From Rhizobium sp. 2MFCol3.1 (GTDB lineage Bacteria; Pseudomonadota; Alphaproteobacteria; Rhizobiales; Rhizobiaceae), in contig NZ_KB898362.1 of assembly GCF_000377565.1 (NCBI RefSeq), forward strand, positions 1 through 64,000: 64,000 nucleotides of DNA. Reading direction: 5' to 3'. The notes beneath the pieces are model-generated. The model did no database searches. It was given only the letters and a program-made list of their open reading frames with translations, and was not told the origin of the DNA. Shown here piece by piece: positions 1 to 7,273 of this stretch. The position numbers were made by a program, and so were the translations under genes. Numbering within the stretch: the first letter of the stretch is position 1; the number at the start of each line of letters is the position of its first letter.

Positions 1-2
1 AA

Positions 3-152
3 AAACTGACCCCGCTGGGTCGAATTACCGGCTTGTGCGTCCTCGCATTCGCCGCAGCGTCCATGGTTGCCATGGCGTCGGACGTGAAGCTGGACCTGTC
101 CATGCGGATCGCGCGCCACGGAGACCACGCCGAGGTTGCACTTGCGGCCTAG
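3..152 (+). CDS. C-terminal fragment of an unknown protein, cut by the window edge
   Basis: An open frame enters from the left edge and stops with TAG at 150-152, giving 49 residues. It has the strongly GC-biased third positions of the host genes, which supports coding. A hydrophobic stretch (LCVLAFAAASMVAM) could be a membrane segment, followed by a short charged tail. No family is recognised. It matters mainly as the left neighbour of the reverse transcriptase, whose start lies 90 bases downstream. It could be a small membrane protein or the end of a larger one. Confidence 0.4.
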   Translation, partial: KLTPLGRITGLCVLAFAAASMVAMASDVKLDLSMRIARHGDHAEVALAA

Positions 153-241
153 GTGCCTGTCGTCGCGGCTCTGCCGTGCGCAGTGGATGGGTGCCAGTCA
201 ACGGTCGGGACAGTATGTAAGGGGACCCGAGCGGAGAACGA

Positions 242-1594
242 ATGAACACGCTAATTCGGGAAGTACGGTCCGAACAGAACATTTTTTCGGCTTGGCGTCA
301 TGTCAAGCGGAGCGCTCTCTCGTCTCAAAACGACGAGATCCGTGGGGCTGCATCCGAATTTGAGCATGCTCACCAACGACACCTACGCCGTATTATCGAT
401 CAGCTTCGACAGGATCGCTTTAGCTTTGATCCAGTTACCGGCGTCCTGAAAGATGCTCGCAAGCGCATAGCATTAGGAAAAGATCCCCGCCCAATTGCAA
501 TTGCGACATTGAAGAATCGAGTGGTGCAAAGAGCAATTCTACAGATCTTGCAGCCGCGCGTGGCAATCGATCCACAGAGCCAAGATACGCGATATGAGAT
601 GCGGCGAGATGAACGCCTTGGCAGAATAAATGACGTTAACCGATCTCGTTTTGGCGTTGGTGGACTAATCTACCCTTATGGTGGGGTCGAACCGGCAGTC
701 AAACTTATCCGCAACGCCATCGATTCTGGTGGGAAGTATTATTATCAGTCCGACATAAAGGCGTTCTTTACGAAGATACCGACAAGGCAGGTTGTCGACT
801 TCGTTCGCCTTGAAACGAAGGATGATCAGTTAGCCGACCTTTTTGCGATGGGGCTTGCAATCAATCTATCAAACGGAGACGAACTAAAAAAATATGCCGA
901 TCTATTCCCAAAGAATGGAATTGGAGTCGCGCAGGGTTCGTCTCTCTCGGCATTCTCTGGTAACGTCCTCCTGTACGAGATGGACCACGAGTTAAACCGA
1001 ATGGGGGTTACCGCGACCCGTTACATCGACGACATCCTGATCGTGGCAAAAAATGAGGCAGAGCTTGATGCCGCAATTGACTACGCCGAAAGGACTTTAA
1101 GATCCTTTGGATTTGGTCTTTACGCCCCTGATAAAGGCAGCGACAAAGCAGCTAGAGGCGAGAGCAGCAACGCTATTAATTTTCTTGGATGCACAATTCA
1201 ACCTAAACGGTGTGTTCCAAGTGCAGGGTCTATCGCTCGGCTCAAAGAGACAATAACCACATCACTTTCAGATTCGAAATCCGCGATAAGAGCAACGCTT
1301 AAATCCGGAAAGCCTTTGAATTCAAAGAATTCGCGAACTAGCACGTTAGATTCGATTGGCAAAAGAATATATGGCTGGCAGAAGGCATTTTCTTTCTGCA
1401 CTAACGACCAGCCGTTCAAGCAGCTTGACGAGTTCGTCAGCAAACAAATTTTGGACTACGAAGCCTCAATAGCTCGAATGCTTAACGCGGGCGATCAAGG
1501 CACTCGAATGAAGGCTCTCGGCATTCCGTCCACCCACGCGATGTTTGTGGCAGGACAGCGAACCGGCAGGTCCAAGCAAGATGCGTCTAAATAA
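242..1594 (+). CDS. Solitary reverse transcriptase (RNA-directed DNA polymerase), possible defence RT
   Basis: 450-residue reverse transcriptase with intact palm motifs: fingers region PRPIAIATLKNRVVQ (about 83-97), motif A with Asp171 in YYQSDIKAFF, motif B GVAQGSSLS (228-236), the YIDD active site at 261-264, a D-like region near 274-300 and motif E INFLGCTI (312-319). About 130 residues of thumb and C-terminal extension follow. There is no maturase X domain, no HNH endonuclease and no integrase. The N-terminus does not resemble group II intron proteins, and I see no clear retron VTG motif in the thumb. The gene is visibly more AT-rich than its neighbours, suggesting transfer. The start at 242 has GGAG seven bases upstream. 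Solitary RTs of this size include DRT phage-defence enzymes and retrons; the subclass cannot be assigned by eye. A structured RNA candidate lies just downstream. Confidence 0.9.
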   Translation: MNTLIREVRSEQNIFSAWRHVKRSALSSQNDEIRGAASEFEHAHQRHLRRIIDQLRQDRFSFDPVTGVLKDARKRIALGKDPRPIAIATLKNRVVQRAILQILQPRVAIDPQSQDTRYEMRRDERLGRINDVNRSRFGVGGLIYPYGGVEPAVKLIRNAIDSGGKYYYQSDIKAFFTKIPTRQVVDFVRLETKDDQLADLFAMGLAINLSNGDELKKYADLFPKNGIGVAQGSSLSAFSGNVLLYEMDHELNRMGVTATRYIDDILIVAKNEAELDAAIDYAERTLRSFGFGLYAPDKGSDKAARGESSNAINFLGCTIQPKRCVPSAGSIARLKETITTSLSDSKSAIRATLKSGKPLNSKNSRTSTLDSIGKRIYGWQKAFSFCTNDQPFKQLDEFVSKQILDYEASIARMLNAGDQGTRMKALGIPSTHAMFVAGQRTGRSKQDASK

Positions 1595-1701
1595 CCACAG
1601 AGTTTGAAGGTCGCTTCTGCAACCTGGCTTCGTTTAACGCTAGGCATACGACAAATATAAAAATTTTCCCCACCCTCCCCACCCATGCCATCATCGCCTC
1701 A

Positions 1702-1968
1702 CCCCACCACGGATACACCGGCAGGCGTGCCGGCGAGGTGGGGTCGGCGCTGGGTGTTTGAGGAGGACGCAAGCTCTCTCATCCGGGGTTCGCAGAAAAT
1801 GGTCTCCCTCCGGTGACGGCGGGTTCCGTCGCTAGACGGCCCCGAGTTGAGCCCGGACGTGCCTGTGAGGCACACATGGTCTCGTCGCGAAGTTGGGCGA
1901 GAAGGCAGAGAGACCGGAGTTGCGTTCATAAACCGCCGAACGGGGTGCTGGAAGGCACCATATTTTTT
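1702..1968 (+). ncRNA. Candidate structured RNA downstream of the reverse transcriptase
   Basis: The 488-base gap after the RT has no convincing gene but is rich in hairpins. CCCCACC (1702-1708) pairs with GGTGGGG (1737-1743) around an inner CCGGCA/TGCCGG hairpin (1718-1733). Others are GACGG/CCGTC (1815-1830), GTGCCT/AGGCAC (1859-1873), GGTCTC/GAGACC (1878-1915) and GGTGC/GCACC (1944-1959), the last followed by six Ts at 1963-1968, like an intrinsic terminator on the plus strand. The segment is GC-rich, unlike the RT. This fits a stable RNA transcribed with or separately from the RT and possibly its template or partner. It could also be an ordinary untranslated region. The 5' end is not defined. 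Confidence 0.45.
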
Positions 1969-2082
1969 ACTCTATCGAGGTGATTTCCAGCGCCCCGTCC
2001 GAGTGAAGCCTGAACCAGCAAACCACGGGTGAAACCAGCCGCGTGACGGCATCGCCGCGCGCCGGAGCCGAAGAGGACCGCA

Positions 2083-2553
2083 ATGCCGCAGCACCCTCAT
2101 GATAATTCCGGCAAGGACCTTAAGGACCGCCTCGGTCTCGAGTTGATCGTTGCGCTGGCGGCGAGGACATCGGAGATGCTGTCCATGCCGGTCTTAACCT
2201 GCCCGATCAACCGCTGCCGCCGCGCTCGCGCCTGCCAGCGCATCGCCGTCAAGGGAAGCAAGCTCGCCTGCGTCCATACGCTGCCCTCGGAATACACACC
2301 CTGCTTCACCGACTATCTCGGCTGGGCCGGGATGGCCTGCGCCGATGCTCGCGATGGAGAGCACGGCGCGATGTTCCGGCTCCTTGACCTCCTGCCGCCG
2401 GACCTGCGCGGCCATACGGTGTCGGTCGTCCGTGATTGCCTTGCCGGCGACGCCCGGGCGCTCGCCTGCCTTGATGAGACACTTACCCTTATCGCCGAGA
2501 AAGCGCCACCGGTCTTCGAGCACCCGCAGGAGGAAGCGCAGGCCACACCCTGA
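2083..2553 (+). CDS. Cysteine-rich hypothetical protein
   Basis: 156 residues, soluble, start supported by a GAGG about eight bases upstream. The middle holds a cysteine-rich stretch with Cys40, Cys45, Cys51, Cys63, Cys74 and Cys86 inside CPINRCRRARACQ and the following segment, which could bind a metal or Fe-S cluster. Codon use is like the host genes and unlike the reverse transcriptase upstream, so it is probably native chromosome rather than part of an RT island. No family is recognised. It lies about 115 bases after the candidate RNA terminator and 132 bases before the next small gene. Confidence 0.65.
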   Translation: MPQHPHDNSGKDLKDRLGLELIVALAARTSEMLSMPVLTCPINRCRRARACQRIAVKGSKLACVHTLPSEYTPCFTDYLGWAGMACADARDGEHGAMFRLLDLLPPDLRGHTVSVVRDCLAGDARALACLDETLTLIAEKAPPVFEHPQEEAQATP

Positions 2554-2685
2554 TGCGATCGCGATCGCCACCGCCCCCCGGCGCCCCCAGCGCCCCCAGC
2601 GCCCCGCCCTGCCCGCCGACATCGCGTTAAACTTGCGTCAACGCCCGCGTGGCATATCTCTCCAGGCGGCAGGTAGGAGACTTTT

Positions 2686-2889
2686 ATGGCATTCGTCGGC
2701 TTCAAGAACACCCACAATCACACGATCTACGTCAATCCGGCCCAGGTGCTCTATGTCTCGACCTATGAGGAAGACGTGACGATCATCGCCTACGCCGCCG
2801 CCGATGCCGCCGGCAAGCCTGCCCTCTCCTATGTCCGTGGCAGTGCCGACATGGTGCAGCACAAGCTCAGCGCCGGCGCGGCCCGCTGA
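2686..2889 (+). CDS. Small hypothetical protein, 67 residues
   Basis: Short ORF with a good ribosome-binding site (GTAGGAG eight bases before the ATG). The product begins MAFVGFKNTHNHTIYVNP and has a beta-rich look (HTIYVNPAQVLYVSTYEEDVTIIAY), with no signal peptide or membrane span. A small YopX/DUF-like fold is possible but no motif is diagnostic. GC-biased third positions and the RBS support real coding. Confidence 0.6.
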   Translation: MAFVGFKNTHNHTIYVNPAQVLYVSTYEEDVTIIAYAAADAAGKPALSYVRGSADMVQHKLSAGAAR

Positions 2890-3359
2890 TCGCACTCGCG
2901 CCTACCGGGAATTATGCTCGCGTTTAGCGGGCAGTCGCCCAACGGTTGGGCATTCGCACGGATTGGGGATGTGAACGTGCCGTTTCGGTACGCATTCCCG
3001 GAATGGGTCAGCGATACCGGCTCAGCGTTACCAATCGTCAAGTGTTTGAATCTTTGGCCATTCCCGCTTTGGAGCGGCTGGTGTCAGAATAATGTCGCTT
3101 GCATTTTGCTCCGTTTACTGGCACCAATTGTGTACTCGGGCATTTGCATGCCGGTGACTGGACTGATGTGGCTGAGCCCTTCTTTGAGGGGCGGCGTGGG
3201 GGGACCTTCACGCGCGTAGACGTTCTTTCCCCGTTCGTGAACTACTCGACTGACCCTTCGCGTTCTGAGTTAAGATGAGGGAGCGCGAAAGTGAAAGCCG
3301 TCCATTTCCTCTCGGGGGGATGGATACCAGACAGACTACAGGGAAAAGGACCTATCCCA
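2890..3359 (+). other. Intergenic region before the cold-shock gene, no gene seen
   Basis: 470 bases in which the only open frames lack a ribosome-binding site and any recognisable protein. The last ~110 bases probably hold the promoter and a 5' leader of the cold-shock gene; a TAAGAT at 3271-3276 with CTGACC 15 bases upstream is a weak promoter guess. No repeat, tRNA or terminator was found in the rest. Confidence 0.4.
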
Positions 3360-3572
3360 ATGGCCACCAAAGGCGTCGTAAAATTCTTCAACCAGGACAA
3401 GGGTTTTGGTTTCATCACTCCTGATGGCGGTGCGAAGGACGTATTCGTTCACATCTCCGCTCTCCAGGCTTCCGGCATCCAGTCGCTCCGCGAAGGCCAG
3501 CAGGTTACCTTCGACACCGAGCCGGATCGCATGGGCAAAGGCCCGAAGGCCGTCAACATCTCGGCCAACTAA
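3360..3572 (+). CDS. cspA: Cold-shock protein, CspA family
   Basis: 70-residue single cold-shock domain: an OB-fold RNA/single-stranded DNA chaperone. Both nucleic-acid-binding motifs are present, GFGFIT (RNP1-like, about 17-22) and VFVHIS (RNP2-like, about 31-36). The ATG at 3360 is chosen over an upstream in-frame ATG because AAGGA sits eight bases before it and the family begins at MATKG. A strong terminator follows. Rhizobia carry several csp paralogues, so the exact one cannot be named; not all of them are cold-induced. Confidence 0.93.
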   Translation: MATKGVVKFFNQDKGFGFITPDGGAKDVFVHISALQASGIQSLREGQQVTFDTEPDRMGKGPKAVNISAN

Positions 3573-3600
3573 TACTGGTTTCTGCCTCGGCAGGACTGCG

Positions 3601-3632
3601 AACGGCGCTCCGCAAGGGCGCCGTTTTCGTTT
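3601..3632 (+). terminator. Intrinsic terminator of cspA
   Basis: AACGGCGC and GCGCCGTT arms around an eight-base loop, followed by T-rich sequence (TTTTCGTTTT). It lies about 30 bases after the cspA stop. A nearly identical stem ends the second DUF1127 gene near 14131. Confidence 0.85.
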
Positions 3633-3791
3633 TCCGGCTTGCTGGCGCCGGGTGGCTCGATCGAGTGCCGATGAGATGGCAGCGTGCGATAGGGGAGTGA
3701 TAGCTTAAATGCGCCTCCCCCATTGATCGCAATGGACGAACCCGGCATAGCTGCATTATGAATGACGACAATTTCCGCTAAGGCCCCCGCA

Positions 3792-4628
3792 ATGGTAAAC
3801 TACATCGAAGCCTCCTCCGCGCCATCCAAGAATACCGGCGCCATCAGGCTCTACGGCGCCGATGCCTTTGCTGGCATGCGCAAGGCGTGCCAGGTCACCG
3901 CCCGGTGTCTTGATGCGCTTGATGATATCGTCAAGCCGGGTGTGACGACCGATGCGATCGATCGCTTCGTCTTCGATTTCGGGCTTGAGAATGGTGCCGT
4001 TCCGGCGACGCTCAATTACCGCGGCTATACGAAATCCACCTGCACCTCGATCAACCATGTCGTGTGCCACGGCATCCCGGATGCCAAGCCGCTGCGCGAG
4101 GGCGATATCGTCAATATCGACGTCACCTATGTGGTCGATGGCTGGCATGGCGATTCCAGCCGCATGTATACGGTCGGCACGGTCAAGCGCGCCGCCGAGC
4201 GGCTGCTCGAGGTGACCTATGAATCGCTGATGCGCGGGATCGCCGCCGTGCGCCCCGGTGCCCGCACCGGCGCCATCGGCGAGGCGATCCAGACCTATGC
4301 CGAGGCCGAGCGCTGCTCCGTCGTGCGCGACTTCTGCGGCCATGGGGTCGGCGCGCTGTTTCACGACAGCCCGAATATCCTGCATTACGGCCGCGCCAGC
4401 GAAGGGCCGGAGCTGCGCGAGGGCATGATCTTCACGATCGAGCCGATGATCAATCTCGGCCGCCCGCATGTGAAGGTGCTCGCCGATGGCTGGACGGCCG
4501 TCACCCGCGACCGGTCGCTGTCGGCGCAATACGAGCACACGGTCGGCGTCACCGCCGATGGCTGCGAGATCTTCACGCTGTCGCCCGGCGGGCTCGACCG
4601 CCCGGGCCTGCCACCCCTCACAAAATGA
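3792..4628 (+). CDS. map: Methionine aminopeptidase, type I
   Basis: 278 residues, pita-bread fold metallopeptidase that removes the initiator Met from nascent proteins. The five metal ligands are visible: Asp110 (VNIDVTY), Asp121 (WHGDSSRMY), His184 (FCGHGVG), Glu217 (FTIEPMIN) and Glu248 (QYEHTV). Length matches bacterial type I enzymes. Start at MVNYIEA is preferred; an in-frame ATG at 3762 would add ten residues. radC begins seven bases after the stop, so the two are probably co-transcribed. Confidence 0.93.
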   Translation: MVNYIEASSAPSKNTGAIRLYGADAFAGMRKACQVTARCLDALDDIVKPGVTTDAIDRFVFDFGLENGAVPATLNYRGYTKSTCTSINHVVCHGIPDAKPLREGDIVNIDVTYVVDGWHGDSSRMYTVGTVKRAAERLLEVTYESLMRGIAAVRPGARTGAIGEAIQTYAEAERCSVVRDFCGHGVGALFHDSPNILHYGRASEGPELREGMIFTIEPMINLGRPHVKVLADGWTAVTRDRSLSAQYEHTVGVTADGCEIFTLSPGGLDRPGLPPLTK

Positions 4629-4635
4629 GCCGCTG

Positions 4636-5445
4636 ATGGCAAAAGGACCGGTTCCCCATTCCGAAGACCTGGAGCTGCCTTTCGCGGCGGATGAGGACGA
4701 TGGCATGGACGAGCGGTCCTTCTTCGCCGAACAGGCCGGCAAGCCCGCCGCGCTCCGGCCCTCGCCTGCCAAGGAAGAACACTACCACGGCCACCGCGAG
4801 CGGCTGCGCCAGCGCTTCCGCGATCATGGCGATACCGCGCTTGCCGATTACGAGATGCTGGAGCTGATGCTGTTCCGGCTGATCCCGCGGCGCGATACGA
4901 AGCCGATCGCCAAGGCGCTGCTGGAGCGCTTCGGCTCGCTCGCCGCCGTCTTCGGCGCACCGATCGCGCTGCTGCAGGAGGTGAAGGGTGTCGGCGAAGC
5001 GGTGGCGCTGGACCTGAAGCTGATCTCGACCATCGCCCACCGGACGCTGAAGAGCGAGCTGCGCGGCAAGCAGGTGCTGTCGTCGTGGTCCTCGGTGATC
5101 GAATACTGCCACGCCGCCATGGCGCATGAGACCCGCGAGCAGTTCCGGATACTCTTCCTCGACAAGCGCAACGCGCTGATCGCCGACGAAGTCCAGGGGC
5201 ATGGCACGGTCGATCACACACCGGTCTATCCGCGCGAGGTTGTGCGCCGGGCGCTGGAGCTTTCGGCGACCGCGATCATTCTGGTCCACAACCACCCGTC
5301 CGGCGACCCCACACCGTCGCGCGCCGATATCGACATGACCAAGATGATCATCGATACGGCCAAGCCGCTCGGGATCACGGTGCATGACCACATCATCATC
5401 GGTAAGGATGGCCATGCCAGCCTCAAGGGGCTGCGGCTGATCTGA
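4636..5445 (+). CDS. radC: RadC family JAMM/MPN+ domain protein
   Basis: 269 residues. An N-terminal helix-hairpin-helix-like region (LLQEVKGVGEAVALDLK, about 112-128) precedes the RadC/MPN+ domain, which holds the JAMM zinc motif with His218, His220 and Asp231 (LVHNHPSGDPTPSRAD). The historical role in DNA repair is doubtful; the family resembles metal-dependent isopeptidases or nucleases. It follows map with a seven-base gap, the usual arrangement in rhizobia. An extended charged N-terminus of about 45 residues is typical of alphaproteobacterial members. Confidence 0.9.
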   Translation: MAKGPVPHSEDLELPFAADEDDGMDERSFFAEQAGKPAALRPSPAKEEHYHGHRERLRQRFRDHGDTALADYEMLELMLFRLIPRRDTKPIAKALLERFGSLAAVFGAPIALLQEVKGVGEAVALDLKLISTIAHRTLKSELRGKQVLSSWSSVIEYCHAAMAHETREQFRILFLDKRNALIADEVQGHGTVDHTPVYPREVVRRALELSATAIILVHNHPSGDPTPSRADIDMTKMIIDTAKPLGITVHDHIIIGKDGHASLKGLRLI

Positions 5446-5692
5446 AATCGCCGCCGCCGCGATTTTCCCCGCGCAGGACGGATCCGCTATTCTGGAGCGA
5501 CCTGTTCTTTCTCATCGTCGATGGCCGTCTTTATGACGAACCATCCTGCAGCACCGGCACCGCCGCCCTTATTTCGTCTCGCTCATTCCTAATATTCGGG
5601 CGTAAATCAATCTGCAACATTGACCGGATACCTGTGAACGCGCCATTTTGCGTCGCAATATGATTCCAGCTTTTCAACCGGGGCCCGCTTCC

Positions 5693-7099
5693 ATGTTTCA
5701 ATACGATCTCGTTGTTGTGGGGAGCGGCCCGGCCGGTCGCCGTGGTGCTATTCAGGCTGCCAAGCTCGGCAAGAAGGTGCTCGTCATCGAGCAGGGCAAG
5801 CGCGTCGGCGGCGTCTCCGTCCATACCGGCACCATCCCCTCGAAGACGCTGCGCGAGACCGCGCTCAACCTTTCCGGCTGGCGCGAGCGCGGCTTTTACG
5901 GCAAGGCCTACCGGGTCAAGCAGGAGATCAGCGCCGAGGACCTGCGCCGCCGCCTGCTGATCACGCTCGATCATGAAGTCGAGGTGCTAGAGCACCAGTT
6001 CGCGCGCAACCGCGTGCAGCACCTGCGCGGCAAGGCGAGCTTCATCGACGCCTCGACGCTCGAGATCGTCAAGGACGACGGCGAAGTCATGCGCGTCTCG
6101 GCTGCCAGCATCCTGCTTGCCGTCGGCACCAAGCCGTTCCGTCCAGACTATATCCCCTTCGACAACAGAACGGTTCTCGACAGCGACGAGCTTCTCGATA
6201 TCGAGGAACTGCCGCGCTCCATGGTCGTCATCGGCGCCGGCGTTATCGGCATCGAATATGCCACCATCTTCAGCGCGCTCGATACCGCTGTCACGCTGAT
6301 CGACCCGAAGTCGACGATGCTCGACTTCATCGACAAGGAAATCGTCGAGGATTTCACCTACCAGCTGCGCGACCGCAACATGAAGATCATGCTCGGCACC
6401 AAGGCGGAGAAGGTCACCAAGCTCGATGACGGCAAGGTCGAGCTCATTCTCGACAATGGTCGCCGGCTGGTGACAGACATGGTTCTCTTCGCGGCCGGCC
6501 GCATGGGCGCCACCGATGCGCTGAACCTGAAGGCGGCGGGCCTCGAGGCCGACAACCGTGGCCGCCTGAAGGTCAATCCCGAGACGTTCGAGACCTCAGT
6601 GCCCGGCATTTACGCGGCGGGCGACGTCGTAGGCTTCCCGAGCCTGGCGTCGACCTCGATGGAACAGGGCCGCATCGCGGCGCGCGTCGCCGTCGGCGCC
6701 GTCGCCAAGGAGCCGCCGAAATACTTCCCCTACGGGATCTACGCCGTACCGGAGATTTCGACCTGCGGCCTGACGGAAGAAGAGATGAAGGAACGCGGCA
6801 TTCCCTATGAATGCGGCATCGCCCGTTTCCGCGAGACCTCGCGCGGCCATATCATGGGCCTCGATACCGGTCTCCTGAAGCTGATCTTCTCGCTCAAGAC
6901 GCGCCGCCTGCTCGGCGTCCACATCGTCGGCGAAGGCGCGACGGAGCTGGTGCATATCGGCCAGGCCGTGCTCAACCTCAAGGGAACGGTCGAGTATTTC
7001 GTCGAGAACACGTTTAACTACCCGACTCTCGCCGAAGCCTACAAGATCGCCGGCCTCGATGCCTGGAACCGGATGGGCGATATCAAGTCGGAATTGTGA
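5693..7099 (+). CDS. sthA: Soluble (Si-specific) NAD(P)+ transhydrogenase
   Basis: 468-residue flavoprotein of the pyridine nucleotide-disulfide oxidoreductase fold, close in length to E. coli SthA. FAD-binding GSGPAGRRG (10-18) is followed by VHTGTIPSKTLRE, where the CxxxxC redox disulfide of lipoamide dehydrogenases is missing, as expected for SthA. The NAD(P)-binding motif GAGVIGIEYA and the FAD-contacting YAAGDVVG come later, then the dimerisation domain. It equilibrates NADPH and NADH in the cytoplasm. The MFQYDLVVVG start is chosen over an upstream ATG because the family begins there. It stands alone, with 247 bases of apparently empty DNA upstream. Confidence 0.9.
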   Translation: MFQYDLVVVGSGPAGRRGAIQAAKLGKKVLVIEQGKRVGGVSVHTGTIPSKTLRETALNLSGWRERGFYGKAYRVKQEISAEDLRRRLLITLDHEVEVLEHQFARNRVQHLRGKASFIDASTLEIVKDDGEVMRVSAASILLAVGTKPFRPDYIPFDNRTVLDSDELLDIEELPRSMVVIGAGVIGIEYATIFSALDTAVTLIDPKSTMLDFIDKEIVEDFTYQLRDRNMKIMLGTKAEKVTKLDDGKVELILDNGRRLVTDMVLFAAGRMGATDALNLKAAGLEADNRGRLKVNPETFETSVPGIYAAGDVVGFPSLASTSMEQGRIAARVAVGAVAKEPPKYFPYGIYAVPEISTCGLTEEEMKERGIPYECGIARFRETSRGHIMGLDTGLLKLIFSLKTRRLLGVHIVGEGATELVHIGQAVLNLKGTVEYFVENTFNYPTLAEAYKIAGLDAWNRMGDIKSEL

Positions 7100-7273
7100 T
7101 CGCGCGGACAAAGCGTCCGACGCTGCAATCACGACACTGATATGACAGCCGAAACAATAGCTTAGACACATAGGATGCGCCCGATCTTGGGCGTGTCGAC
7201 GTCGCAAAAGCGTCCCTTGTATAATCCGCAGTCTCTGGTAGCGTCGCTGGTGGGGGTTCTCTCTTACCAGTGA

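Noticed and set aside
242..1968. Group II intron with its encoded maturase
   Set aside because: The RT lacks X and endonuclease domains, its N-terminus is unlike intron-encoded proteins, and no domain V hairpin with AGC/GAAA pattern is visible downstream.
1971..2082. Possible continuation of the RT RNA towards the next gene
   Set aside because: After the T-run at 1968 no further strong stem was found; probably the leader of the Cys-rich gene.
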